From: Cardiocondyla obscurior
Lineage: Eukaryota; Arthropoda; Insecta; Hymenoptera; Formicidae
Assembly: GCF_019399895.1 (NCBI RefSeq)
Contig: NC_091889.1
Span: 2,042,501-2,106,500 of the forward strand
Direction: 5' to 3'
Length of the DNA stretch: 64,000 nt
Shown here: positions 41,825 through 51,894 of the stretch, piece by piece
How the letters are laid out: each line of letters starts with the position of its first letter
How positions within the stretch are numbered: the stretch's first letter is position 1
Notes under the pieces: model-generated
The model's database searches: none
What the model was told of the DNA's origin: nothing
Seen by the model: the letters and a program-made list of their open reading frames with translations, nothing else
Translations under genes and position numbers: made by a program

Positions 41825-44800
41825 TCATCTCGGTACGTCGGAGTTCAGGCGTGAACTCCGACGTACCGGTAAAGTGGCGCTGCTGCCCGGACCGGAAAAG
41901 AGGGGGGAGGCTTGCGTCCGTCCCCGGCCTCTAACCCGGCGCGGACGATGCGTGCCTGTGGGGTCATAATTGCCCTTAGATACTCTATTTGTTGGAGAAG
42001 GCAGACTTCCTCCTCCAACTGTATTCTGCGAGCCAACAGTCATGTGGCTGCTGTTTGAAAGATGGGCAGGGGGAACAGCCAACGACGCAGAAGTTGATTG
42101 TCTTCTTCTTACCCTCTCAGCATCTTCCTTATGTCTCATGACATATTCACAAAAGAAGTGAAAAGCCTGCCACTTTACTTGGTCCTGTAGAAGTACAGGG
42201 ATTAGGGTGAGTAGGGAAAGATCCTGTCCTACCATATCTCGGAGGGTTGATCGCTCCTCTTTCCAAGCACAACAAATTTCAAGAGTGTGTTGTGCAGTGT
42301 CTACGGTATTGTTATTGCAATGGTAGCAAAGATCCATAGTATCTTTCCTAATGCGGTATACAAAGGCTGCAAAGCAGCCATGTCCTGTTAAAATTTGGAC
42401 GGTTCGAAATGAAGATCCAAGCTTGACTACTTGATTTAGCCATTCTTCAAGTGCTGGCTGAAAGGCTTCTATAACACGTCGACCATATGAAGTTTTGTCT
42501 AAGGCCCCAAGTCTATTTTTCCACTTGGAGACCGTTTTTCGCCGATGTTAAAGGCGAATTTTGTTACGTATAGCAGGGGTAAGCTCTATATTTCTTTTCC
42601 TCATTCATTTAAATCGCAAGAAAGACTTGCGGTATTCTGCGGCTAATAGATCTAGCGGTATAAGTCCCGCTATTACTGATACAGCCACTCTAGAAGTAGT
42701 GCGGTATGCTCTAGCCGTTTTAACGGCAATAGAGTGAAATGCCGCTTCCAATTTCCGTATCTTTGCGGAACTTCGAGCCAAGTCATCTGCCCAAACTGGA
42801 GCACCGTACAAAGCGATGGAGCAGATGACATTGGCGTATAGTCTACGTGCATGTCCTCCAGGGCCGCCTATATTAGGCATGATGCCTCTCAAATCGTTTG
42901 CACGTTTTCTAATTAGACGAGCTATTTCACTGAAATGTTCTCTGAAGGACCAAGAACTATCGATTAGCAAGCCAAGATATTTTATACTTGGCTGAACTTT
43001 CAGGGTAACAGAATCTATATTGATTCTAGTTGACAGTGGCGGTGGAGGTTGTCTTTTTTTTGAAGAAAAACCACATCAGTCTTGGCCGTAGCGGCTCCCA
43101 GTCCCGCTTTACTTATAGCACTGATTAAGCATTGGACTGCAAGTTGTCCTCTGTGAATTGCTTCTTCCCAGTCTTCTCCACCTGCTACCACCAAAGTGTC
43201 GTCTGCGTAACAGACTGTACTACAATTTGGCGGTAGGGCGGTATTTAACACTGCGTCGTACCCCAGGTTCCAAAGTATCGAGCCTAATACTGAACCCTGG
43301 GGTATGCCGCGTTGTAACTCGTTTTCTTGTAAAGTGCCAGATTTATCCTTGTAAATAATCCAGCGATTATTGAGATAGTCCTCTAGAGTTTTAATAAGGT
43401 ACATAAGTACTTAATGTTGCCTAAGAGATCTTTTAATTCGACCCCAGGAGAGAGAGTTGAAGGCGTTTTGGATGTCAATGGACACGCCAATTCCAACTCC
43501 TCCTCCGGAGGTGATCTCATCAGAGATCTCTCGTACTTTAAGTATCGCGTCCGTAGTGGAGAGCCCTCCTCGAAACCCAAACTGGGCCTTGTTTAAGTCC
43601 GGCCCCTGCTCTTTTAGGTGCTGGACGAGGCGGTTTGCTATCACTCTTTCAAGGAGTTTACCGGCTTCGTCCAGCAAACATATTGGCCTGAAAGACGACG
43701 TTAAAGATGGATCCTTATCCGTCTTCTGAAGAAGTATCAGTTTGGCCTTCTTCCATTGAGCAGGGAAAGCTCCTTTACTAAAGCAAAGATTGAAGAGTTG
43801 CCGAATATTGTCTCTGAAAATCTCAAAAACGGTCGCCTAAACTCGTTTTGGGATGCCATCTGGCCCTGGAGCGGTGTGTCCTCGCAGGCCTCTTTTGGCC
43901 GCACACGTCAGTTCGGAATCTGTAACTTCTAACTTTGCAGACCACGAAGGATCTAGTGCAGAGAAGGGCTCTAGATTTTCTATGCCCTGAGTGTCTTGCT
44001 GGAAAAAGCGTGTTCGTAATTTGTTTTACGAACTTTGGTTCTAAGGATTTAGTAAGGGGAGGTGCTGCAGGCCTAAGTTTTCCGAGTACGATTCGGTAGG
44101 CCCTACTCCACTGATCATTGTTTAAATCCTCTATCACTTCATTCCAGGCACGAGCTTTTGCCTTACTGATAGCAGTCTTCAATGCGATGCGAGCTTCTTT
44201 ATATTTATTAAGTGCAGCATTTCTACGAGGCTGGTTTTAACTTTTTTCTACTTGCCGAGAGCATCTAATCGCCTCTTTTTGCAGATCTGCAATCTCCTGG
44301 TTCCACAGTACTGAGACCTACGAAGAGTGGGTTTAACCTTGGGCATAGCTGTATTGCATGCCATTGTTACAGCGTCGATGATCTAGTCAGCTTCTTCTTG
44401 TGGATCAGGTTCCAACTCTGGAGGGTCGTTATCCTTGTTCCATAGAAATACAGTTAAGGAACCCTTCAGAAACTCTCTATTTAATTTACTAAGAGCCCAT
44501 CTGCCCTCGGATTTATTCTTGCTATGTGGAGTAGTTTTATCCGGATGTTTTATACGTAACTCTACATAGCGGTGATCAGACAAATGTTCACTTTCTGTGT
44601 CCACGTGCCAGTCCAAAATCATCCTAGCTGCAGCGGGGGAAGCCCATGTTAGATCAATCACAGACTTCTCCCGTGCACGCACGCATGTAGAAACTGATCC
44701 TTTGTTGAGAAAGACCAGATGTAACGCTGCAGCCCACTCTTCCAGTGCCTATCCTCTAGAATTGGTGCGCTTGGAGCCTTATGCTTCAGACCAAGCATTG

Positions 44801-45157
44801 AAATCGCCTCCAATAATGATGGCTGATGAACGAAAGCGGTTGATACACGCTTCGATTCCTACGAGCCAATTTTCGTAGTCTGCTAACGTATCAGAAGGGG
44901 GAAGATACACCCCTATTACGATCAAAGTCCCCCAACGAACTACAACAAAGTGTTCTCCTTTGTCGAGTGCTGAACATGCGGGCCTATCCTGTTGCCACTG
45001 AGCCGACAGTATCACCAGACCAACAAGGGTGATCTGGAACTCTGTACGGCTCAGCGACGATGCCAACAGTGTGATTACGTTCGACAAGGGTCTGTAAGAA
45101 TAGATCCTGCGCACAACGACCACGCCCTACGTTTACTTGTAAAAGGGAAAGAGCCAT
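41825..45157 (-). pseudogene. R1-type ORF2: endonuclease, RT, CCHC
   Basis: Begins MALSLLQVNVGRGRCAQDLF, the apurinic-like endonuclease start of R1 elements, and passes IIIGGDFNAWS near 44790. The RT spans about 43680-42970: GVSIDIQNAFNSLSWGRI, LQRGIPQGSVLGSILWN and VCYADDTLVVAGG (active-site YADD). The thumb reads ICSIALYGAPVWADDL (42605-42970). The C-terminal zinc motif LCYHCNNNTVDTAQHTLEICC lies at the start of the last frame (41825-42337). Several frameshifts (near 44990, 44380, 43820, 43410, 42600) disable it. Family role: nicks the target and reverse-transcribes the element RNA. Confidence 0.85.
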
Positions 45158-48007
45158 TAATAATACTCGCTCTCATTTCCCTCCTCCGTGGGATCAACTT
45201 CCATGTTAGCTGCTTGTTCTTCTCTATGAGAAGTTTTAGAAACAGCGGGTATAAACGAAGGCGCCGTACTGCGTCCTTTGACATTACGAGAGGTACATTG
45301 AGGGCCTCCTAGCACGTGTTCCGCCTTTCTGCCCAAGTCAACGCATATTGGGCATTTAGGGGAAGCGCTATATGTCTTGACAATGTGTCCAACGGAGCCA
45401 CATCGATAACATCTGCCCGTTCTATCTTCTTAACTAGGGCATTCATCCATGGCATGTCCCTTCTCCAAGCATTTATAGCAACGGAGAGAGCGCGTCAAGT
45501 AAGAATATATTTACCTTGGACCATCCTATGTCAATTTTTCCTCCAGCCGATGCTTTCTTCGCAGCAACTAATTGGAGCCTCATCCATAAACACCCGAGGC
45601 CTCCCGCGAGTCTTTTAATCTCGCCTGGTTGTACATCACAAGGACGACATTTCCCTTTTTCAACTATAGAGTCCACGACCTCGCTCACAGTGATAGAAGG
45701 TTTAAGGCCACGAACTCTAATTTCGGCCATTTTATTTGGCTTGTCTATTCGAACATCTTTTTTCTTTTCAAGCAATTTTTTCATGCTAGCGGCAAGAGCG
45801 TCTGCCTTGCATTCATTTTCTTCTCCGGATACTTGTAATAATAAAGCGCCCGTAATTGTAGAGCGAGTAACAATTTTCTCCTTAATTCCAAAGTCCGAAA
45901 ATTTTATATTTTTCCTAACGTTTGCCATGACGTCGGCCATTTTATCTTCTGGACAACGAACTACAATGGCTGCGGTTTTCGGAATTCTTCTTCTAGGTTT
46001 CTTCTTTTGTTTTGAAGAATTTCCAAAGCCTTTGTTAGTAGACTGAGTCTTTGCGGCCTTACTTTTTTGACCTGTATTGACAGGTGTATTTGATGACGAG
46101 AGCTTCTGCATTTGCTTGAGTAATTTCCCAGCTTTTGTTCCGACTACTGTAGACCAAGGGGTTTCTACAGGAGAAACAGTTTTTACTAAAGTAGCTTTAG
46201 ACTTCTCGTTAGTATTAAGTTTAGTATTAAGTTTAGTATTAAGTTTAGTAGGCATATATGCCTTGCTACTCGTTGCCGGGGAAGGAAGATCAGGCTTTGG
46301 AGCCTTTGATTTCTTGTTTCTTTTGGCACTACTGTCCCGACTTTTAGTTCCAGAAGCCAGGTTTTCCTGTTTGTCATCTTTAGAAGATGACGCCGTTGAG
46401 GGATGTTTACGAGCCCCTGTAGAAGCAGTCAAAGAAATGGGCTGTTTAATAGATGTAATTACCCGACTCATTTCTGCTTTCATATAACTCGCAAAGGAAG
46501 AAAGCTTCTTATCTATCAAACTTTTAACTTCCCGGAATGATTTAACATGAGAAGATGTTTTCGGAACTACTTTTTTGTCGTCTCCGTCTGATAAGATCGT
46601 ACGTTGACCTTGTATTTCAGGCCGTAATACTTTAGGCCATTTCTCTCTAGGAGGTAGAGTCACTTGTGGAGGAACAAGGTCATCTCCGTTGTTTGTAGTG
46701 TCGATGTCCATACTCTGAGAATTTTGTCCATATTTCTGTGTTACCGTGGGCGGTGGAGGAATTGCTATAGCGTCCCTTTCAGCTTTGAGCCGAACAATTT
46801 CTTGTTGGAGTTCTTGGACTTCGCTTCGCAGTCTTATAACTTCTTTATCTGGACTAAGGCACGTTTTATTAGTCAAGGTATCCGTCCCGATAGCTATTTT
46901 AAGAGCCGATTCCCGTAAAGTACGTACAAATTCTCCTTTAATGTTAGAGGATTTAGTTGCTACGTGATCAATCCGCTTCGCAGCTTCTAAGATCTCGGAG
47001 GCTATATTTCTAGGGGAAAGATTTTTAGTTTCTTCCTCAATTTTACCGGCCATTATCGTTTGGTGTTTATCCCTGAAATCTGCAGGGTCGTATTCATCTT
47101 CGAGAATCATGTTTTTAGTTTTAATTGTCTCATCAAGCGCCGAAGACGTTTCTGGGCAGATTTGATGTCGAGCTTTTCGACCCCTTTATTGGTGGTTATA
47201 GGTCGTCCTCTCTTCTTGTTGGATGTTAAAAGTCCAGCTTTTTTATCTGATAAAAGACCCGAAGAATAGTCCACAGAACGGCGTGATTTGCCGTCAGATT
47301 TTCTTTGTTTGCTTCTTTTATGCGTGCAAGAAGCATTTGTTTTAGTAGAAGTGTCGCTACCGAACGAGTCAATTCTTCCGTGTCTGCTTCTTTTGTAAGT
47401 TTCTCTCGCGGTGGTCTTGATGGATGTGTCGCTGCCGCAAGATTCATCCGACAGACTAATGTATTCCATCAACTCGCGAGATTCTTCAGTGCCCATCATT
47501 TGCGCATTATCATTTTCTTCAGCTTTTTCAGAGGGAAGTGTAGATAGCGGAGGGGAATGCGCGTTAGGTTTTATTATAATAATATTTTCTCTTTCCTTAG
47601 TTTTAGATTTTGGACCAGGGCGCATCTTTGTTGCATATTTTTACCGGCTTATTTACCGTTTCTACTAGTACGACCCGTGGAAGCAAATTACTTGGAGGCG
47701 TATTGCTCTGAGTCGTGCCGCCAGCATCTGTCATAAAAGATGACTTAGCTCTCATTTTTGAGCCTCTTGTTTCTCTTTTAGAAAGTGGGCTTTGCTCGAC
47801 AAATTCTTCAGAGAGTTTGGAGTTTTTAGGAATTGAACACATCGCAGATGCATTTTCGGCCACTGCCTCTGCGGAGCAAACAGTGGTTCGCCCATCGTGC
47901 GATGACGACGAAGGGAGAGCCGGGACTGTACTCTCCCAACGCCGGTCTTTAGGGATCCGATCCCCCTGAGATGGTAGAGACTCCTTATTTATATCCGTCA
48001 TCTTCAT
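45157..48007 (-). pseudogene. R1-type ORF1 (nucleic acid-binding Gag-like)
   Basis: The likely start is the ATG at 48007 (MKMTDINKESLPSQG). The frame shifts at about 47620 into a Lys-rich part (47107-47625) and again at 47110 into the main 545-residue block. That block contains a coiled-coil stretch (VIRLRSEVQELQQEIVRLKAERDA), a KLNT triplicate (KLNTKLNTKLNT), a long Lys/Ser-rich region and an RRM-like region (AAIVVRCPEDKMADVMANV). A last shift near 45480 leads into three zinc knuckles (CYKCLEKGHAMDEC; CYRCGSVGHIVKTY with the last Cys lost; CPIC...C). An in-frame stop follows the first knuckle. The ORF ends in the TAATG overlap with ORF2. Confidence 0.8.
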
Positions 48008-48700
48008 TTTGTATCAATGATTGGTTTGTGTAGGGTTTTCCTTCCCCTAGGCCGGTTGGGTACCAACCCTAACGACCCCGGCCTGGCCGACTTTGTAAAC
48101 TCGCGGCGCGTGAGCCCCGCCTCGGAATATGTCCGAGCGGCCTCACACCCGCCCACCTACGCCGCTCCGAAGAGCAAAGGAAAAGAAAAGAAAGAAGGAG
48201 AAAGGAAAAAAGGAACACAAACCCCTAAACCCCCAAACCCACCCCCCATAATCCCCAAATCCCCCCCAACGCGGCGTGGCGGGAAAGTTTTAGACTCCCC
48301 CTAACGGTCCCAGCCGACCGGGCGTTTGCATTCCGGGTCGCCATCCCTTACCACCTCGGGGGGAATAGAACCCACCCTCTCGGCAAAGTGTTCGCCGGGC
48401 TCAGGAAACACCTCCGGGATCGCCAAATCCCGTACCGCGGATCCTAGCCCTGAGAAGGACTGTTCTCCGCGGCCCCTGAAGGTTTTGTATCCCCGACTCG
48501 AGTACATGACTGTATTCGAAGTACTATGCCGAGGGTACTGTGCGCTCTTTGTAGGACCGAACTTCCCCGCCGGGCCCTCCCCGGGACTAAGTCCCAGGTA
48601 CTGCCGCAGCGGATTGTTGATTCGACCCCTTAAGCCCTCTCACCACGACAAAGTGGCACACAACGAGAGGGATAAGTTAATATCAAAAAAAAAAAAAAAA

Positions 48701-50125
48701 CAAAAAAGTCTCGCAATCGAGTCCCACATAAACATTTTTTACATTTAAAATATTTTCCAAATTATTAATATCTAAATTAGAAATATCTAGTAAAGATTGT
48801 GCAGACATAAAATTTTGTGCTAATTGATGTATTAATTGATGACTTTTTTCAAATAACTTATGAACTAAAATTTTACGCGATTGAAAAAGAGCATTAAAAT
48901 TATTAAAAAAATTTAATACGTATTTTAAAAATAAAAAATACGCTTTAACTTTATTGTGATTTAAATTATTTAAAATTATTTCCGCGGTTTGCAATTTATC
49001 CTCGATGACTGCAACAATAAAATAATTTTTTAGTACTTCCCAATTTTCTAAAATTCGCGCAACACATTTCTGCAAATTTAACCATCTAGTATTACATAAT
49101 TTTAATAACTTATTACTTTCCACATCAAAGAATTCTTGAAATTTTCGTAAAATTGCACATCTTTTTGAGCTGCCGGAAATATAAGAATGAATGTTTCTAA
49201 TTAAATTTTCGCATGAAGACGGTAATTGTTCACACGCTTTACTTGCAACTAAGGCCGAGGAGTGACATATACAATTTAAAGTAATTAATAATGGAACTTC
49301 TGACTTTAAATATTGCGCGAATTAATTATTGCATCCCGTCATAACGGATGTATTATCACATGCCAATCCGACGATATTTGTTATTGGAATTTCTTTTTCG
49401 ATTAAAAATTTTTTTAATGATTCAAAAAGTTTACTCGCGGAAGTCTTTCGCGTCTGATGAAACTAATTCTAATAATTGTGTTAAAACTTGTCCATTATTA
49501 GGTGAAACATATTTTACAAGAACGCACATTAATTTATTACAAGTTATATCCGTACTTTCATCTATTAAAACGGAAAATTTTGAAATTTTTTAATTACTAA
49601 TAATTTTTTCGATTTCGCGTTTGGCTAAAACTTCTTTGACAACTTTTGTACATTTAATTCGGCCTAGCTTAAGATCTTGTGCAATTTTTGATTCTACACA
49701 AATATTCTTTAATAATGGAATTAAGTGGTCTGCTGTATAAAACGCGGTGTTATGTTCGGCAAAAAACGCAGCTAATTTAATTTCTGCTCTCTTAACTTTA
49801 TCTTTATGTAAAAAATTTGTCTGATCGTTTTTTGACTCTACGTTACAATTTTTCGCGTTTGCATTAATGTTTGTTATGTGTTTAACCGTTGCGAGTGTCT
49901 TAATAAATCAGATTTGCAACATCTGATGAGCTTGTTGCACACAGTACACATAGCATTATTTTCATAGTAAAGAGCCAACCATCCTTTAAAAGCTTTATCA
50001 TCTAGCCATGATGTTTGAAAATTCTTAACAATTGTTTTTCCCAACATCTTCTTAATTGCTCCTTTTTTATTTATATCCATTTTGATAGTAATTAATCTTA
50101 GCTTACCTTTTAACCAACCTGTCAA
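48701..50125 (-). pseudogene. hAT transposase, N-terminal and middle parts
   Basis: The first frame (49874-50125) has a BED-like zinc finger: FQTSWLDDKAFKGWLALYY, MCTVCNKLI and HSQRLN. Readable but frameshifted hAT sequence follows: ITNIVGLACDNTSVMTGCNN (RNase H-fold Asp block), LNCICHSSALVASKAC, then NKLLKLCNTRWLNLQKCV in the open block 48683-49123. It meets the LINE at ETF. Multiple stops at 49130-49870 show the copy is dead, independently of the LINE insertion. Confidence 0.8.
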
Positions 50126-50832
50126 GTGCCCGTCCCGCCAAGACTATGCTTGGTAAGCTCAGTGATTGGCGGACACGACACTTGATTCAGTTCATTGATT
50201 GGAAGGCAGAAATTGGCGCGTTTTACGCTTAGAGACTTGTGTAAAAGATAGGTTACAGAAAGTACACATTATTTATTTTTAATAGATTTAATGTTTAAAG
50301 AATTCTAATTTGCATGACAAAACAAAAGTGTTTTTAGAAAATTGATTTCTTATTATAAAGAAAATACATGTTAAACCATAACATAATTAAAATAAACCTT
50401 TTATTTTCAAAATATGTATTACATTTTTATATTACAATTTTTTGTTAAATTTACTATTTTATTTTATTTCTGTACAATTAAATACATAAAAAATATATAC
50501 GGGTGCCCCTCTTGTAAGGGTCTCCTTCTTATAGTACCGCATATTGGACTAAGGTCCTATTCGCCGCGCATGTGCGAGAAAACGCGTCTCGTCTATCAAC
50601 ACTGACCTGATGTGTTCGTGTCGGACAACCGAAAGAATTTCGGTCGCTCGAACGAACTTACAAGCAGGCGTGCGCGTACACGAGGGCATATGTCTCGCTA
50701 CTAAAAAGCGAAGACCCGCCCTGAACGGCAGAAGGCTGTCCGCCGGAAGATCACGGGCGAACATCGGCCCAGGCGGCACCGGGCGCGCCAAAGATAGTTC
50801 GCCGGTCATCCACCAGTCCGGCGAAGGCGCGC

Positions 50833-50878
50833 GCCGCCGAGTTAAGAGTGGGAGTTCCCCCACTCTTATCTCGGCGGC
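50833..50878. repeat. 46 bp palindrome abutting a TATA box
   Basis: Outer arms gccgccgag/ctcggcggc, inner arms taagagtggg/cccactctta, one T-T mismatch and a 6-base loop (agttcc). The TATA box starts at its last base. Confidence 0.9.
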
Positions 50879-50959
50879 TATATAAGCCGAGCTCGCGGCA
50901 AAGCAGGTATCTTGTCCGGTTCCGATCCTCGACGCAAACACATCTTTCAGATCCTAAGG

Positions 50960-51434
50960 CTTCGGGCGCTCCCGAAGTCTCTCGCATACTCTCTGATTTG
51001 AGTGCTCCCGAGTCGAATCCGGGCGCTCCCGGTGAGAGTTTTCGTTGCCTTGGGTGCTTCCAAGGCAGAGTATAGATTCAGGTTCCTGGAGATCTTGGGC
51101 GCTTCCGAGGCTCCACCACCGAGGCAACCGGACACCGCCGGCGCCCCTGGATAACCTAGACTACCGAGATTCCCTAAACGGGCGCTTCCGTCTAGGCTCC
51201 GGATCTACCGTACGGCATTCAGCCGTCGACACCGCCGCAGTCGGGCGCTCCCGACTGCCGCCGACAACCAGGGCACTTTGTGCCGACACAATTCTCCGGA
51301 CGGGCGCTCCCATCCGGCACCGGATCTGCTGCGCGACAACTAGTCGCCGGCCTCGCCGCGGTCGGGCGCTTTCGACCGCTGCTCTCCGGGTTATTCCAAA
51401 CAACCTCGGCTTTCCCGACAAGCACTCCCGTCGG
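50960..51434 (+). repeat. Array of about ten covarying stem-loops
   Basis: Ten short inverted repeats at 50960-50977, 50995-51014, 51019-51032, 51047-51066, 51093-51110, 51173-51196, 51237-51258, 51296-51317, 51358-51379 and 51415-51434. Nine share a core close to GGGCGCTYCC (GGG and YCC as the top of the stem, CGCT or TGCT as loop); the last is a variant with AAGCACTCCC between its arms. The lower stems differ in sequence but pair in each case, for example CTTC/GAAG, CAGTC/GACTG, GCCTT/AAGGC, GCGGTC/GACCGC. Changes with preserved pairing argue for RNA structure, downstream of the TATA box and so probably transcribed. Confidence 0.75.
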
Positions 51435-51699
51435 CCCAGGCCGCATCTAACCTCGACCTATCGCGGTCTCTCGAATCCGCGCGAACCTTGGCTCCGTCGA
51501 GCTTAAATCCGGCAATTACGCGACACAAGAAGTCGCTACCGTTACATACTTATTATTTACACAACTGTAAGTCATAGACGCTCGGCAAAATTTAAAATAT
51601 TGCGGTGGAAAATTCTTTAATAGATAGATATGAGGACTATTTGAAAAAATTCCGGCCTATTTAAAAAAAAAACATATTTTAAAGCAAAACAAAATTTAT

Positions 51700-51890
51700 T
51701 TCTCGACGTAGTCTCTTTGCAACTCGATAAGTTTTGTCCAACGTTTCTCCCATCCTTTTAAACCGTCAAAAAGAAAATCATTATCTAAACATAAAAAGTG
51801 CTGATTCAGCGTTCTCCACCTCAGCATTTGACTTATATTTTTTTCTTTGAAAGACTTTTTCAAATTAGGAAATGGGAAAAATCTGAGAGC
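51700..51890 (-). pseudogene. Mariner transposase, C-terminal fragment
   Basis: Minus-strand reading RFFPFPNLKKSFKEKN, then FDGLKGWEKRWTKLIELQ and RDYVEK stop. This matches the C-terminal end (FLFPNLKKS...KRW.KCIELEGDYVEK) of mariner-family transposases. The catalytic part is missing. The provirus inserted immediately upstream of it at TAGA. Confidence 0.6.
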
Positions 51891-51894
51891 TAGA

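Larger units (their letters stand above)
41347..48700 (-). mobile_element. R1-clade LINE, nearly full length
   Basis: Minus-strand element with a long GC-rich 5' UTR (about 48008-48684), ORF1, ORF2 overlapping it by one base (TAATG, 45155-45159), a 3' UTR (41363-41824) and a 16 bp A tail (41347-41362 on + as T). A second homopolymer (A16 on +, 48685-48700) stands at its 5' junction. It interrupts the hAT transposase at a T-rich spot. Unlike classical R1 it is not in 28S rDNA. Confidence 0.85.
39637..50604 (-). mobile_element. hAT element split by an R1-clade LINE
   Basis: The ends are CAGTGTTGATAGACGAGACG in inverted orientation. They are flanked by an 8 bp duplication, ACCTGACG (39629-39636) and ACCTGATG (50605-50612), with one later mutation. 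TIR similarity continues inward for about 120 bp. CAG ends and an 8 bp duplication are hallmarks of hAT. The transposase, on the minus strand, is cut by a 7.35 kb LINE at 41347-48700. A MITE sits at 39829-40202. Without inserts the element is about 3.2 kb. Confidence 0.9.
50613..51550 (+). promoter_or_regulatory. GC-rich LTR-like promoter with stem-loop array
   Basis: Contains a 46 bp palindrome (50833-50878) immediately followed by a TATA box (ctatataag, 50878-50886), and then the stem-loop array at 50960-51434. It ends about 51545 with ccgttaca. Together with the GC-rich flank at about 39450-39636, on the other side of the hAT, it could be one LTR (TGTTGTGG...CGTTACA). That boundary is a guess. 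Open frames here run in all directions because of GC content and are not taken as genes. Confidence 0.4.

Noticed and set aside
45516..46487. Long + strand frames across the LINE
   Set aside because: Antisense shadows of ORF1 on the minus strand. No independent signal or motif.
50960..51434. CRISPR-like array
   Set aside because: Units are palindromes with a conserved loop and variable stems, not constant repeats with unique spacers, and the genome is eukaryotic.
50549..51506. Several overlapping open frames on both strands
   Set aside because: GC-rich LTR-like DNA lacks stops in many frames. None matches a family, and the stem-loop array explains the sequence better.
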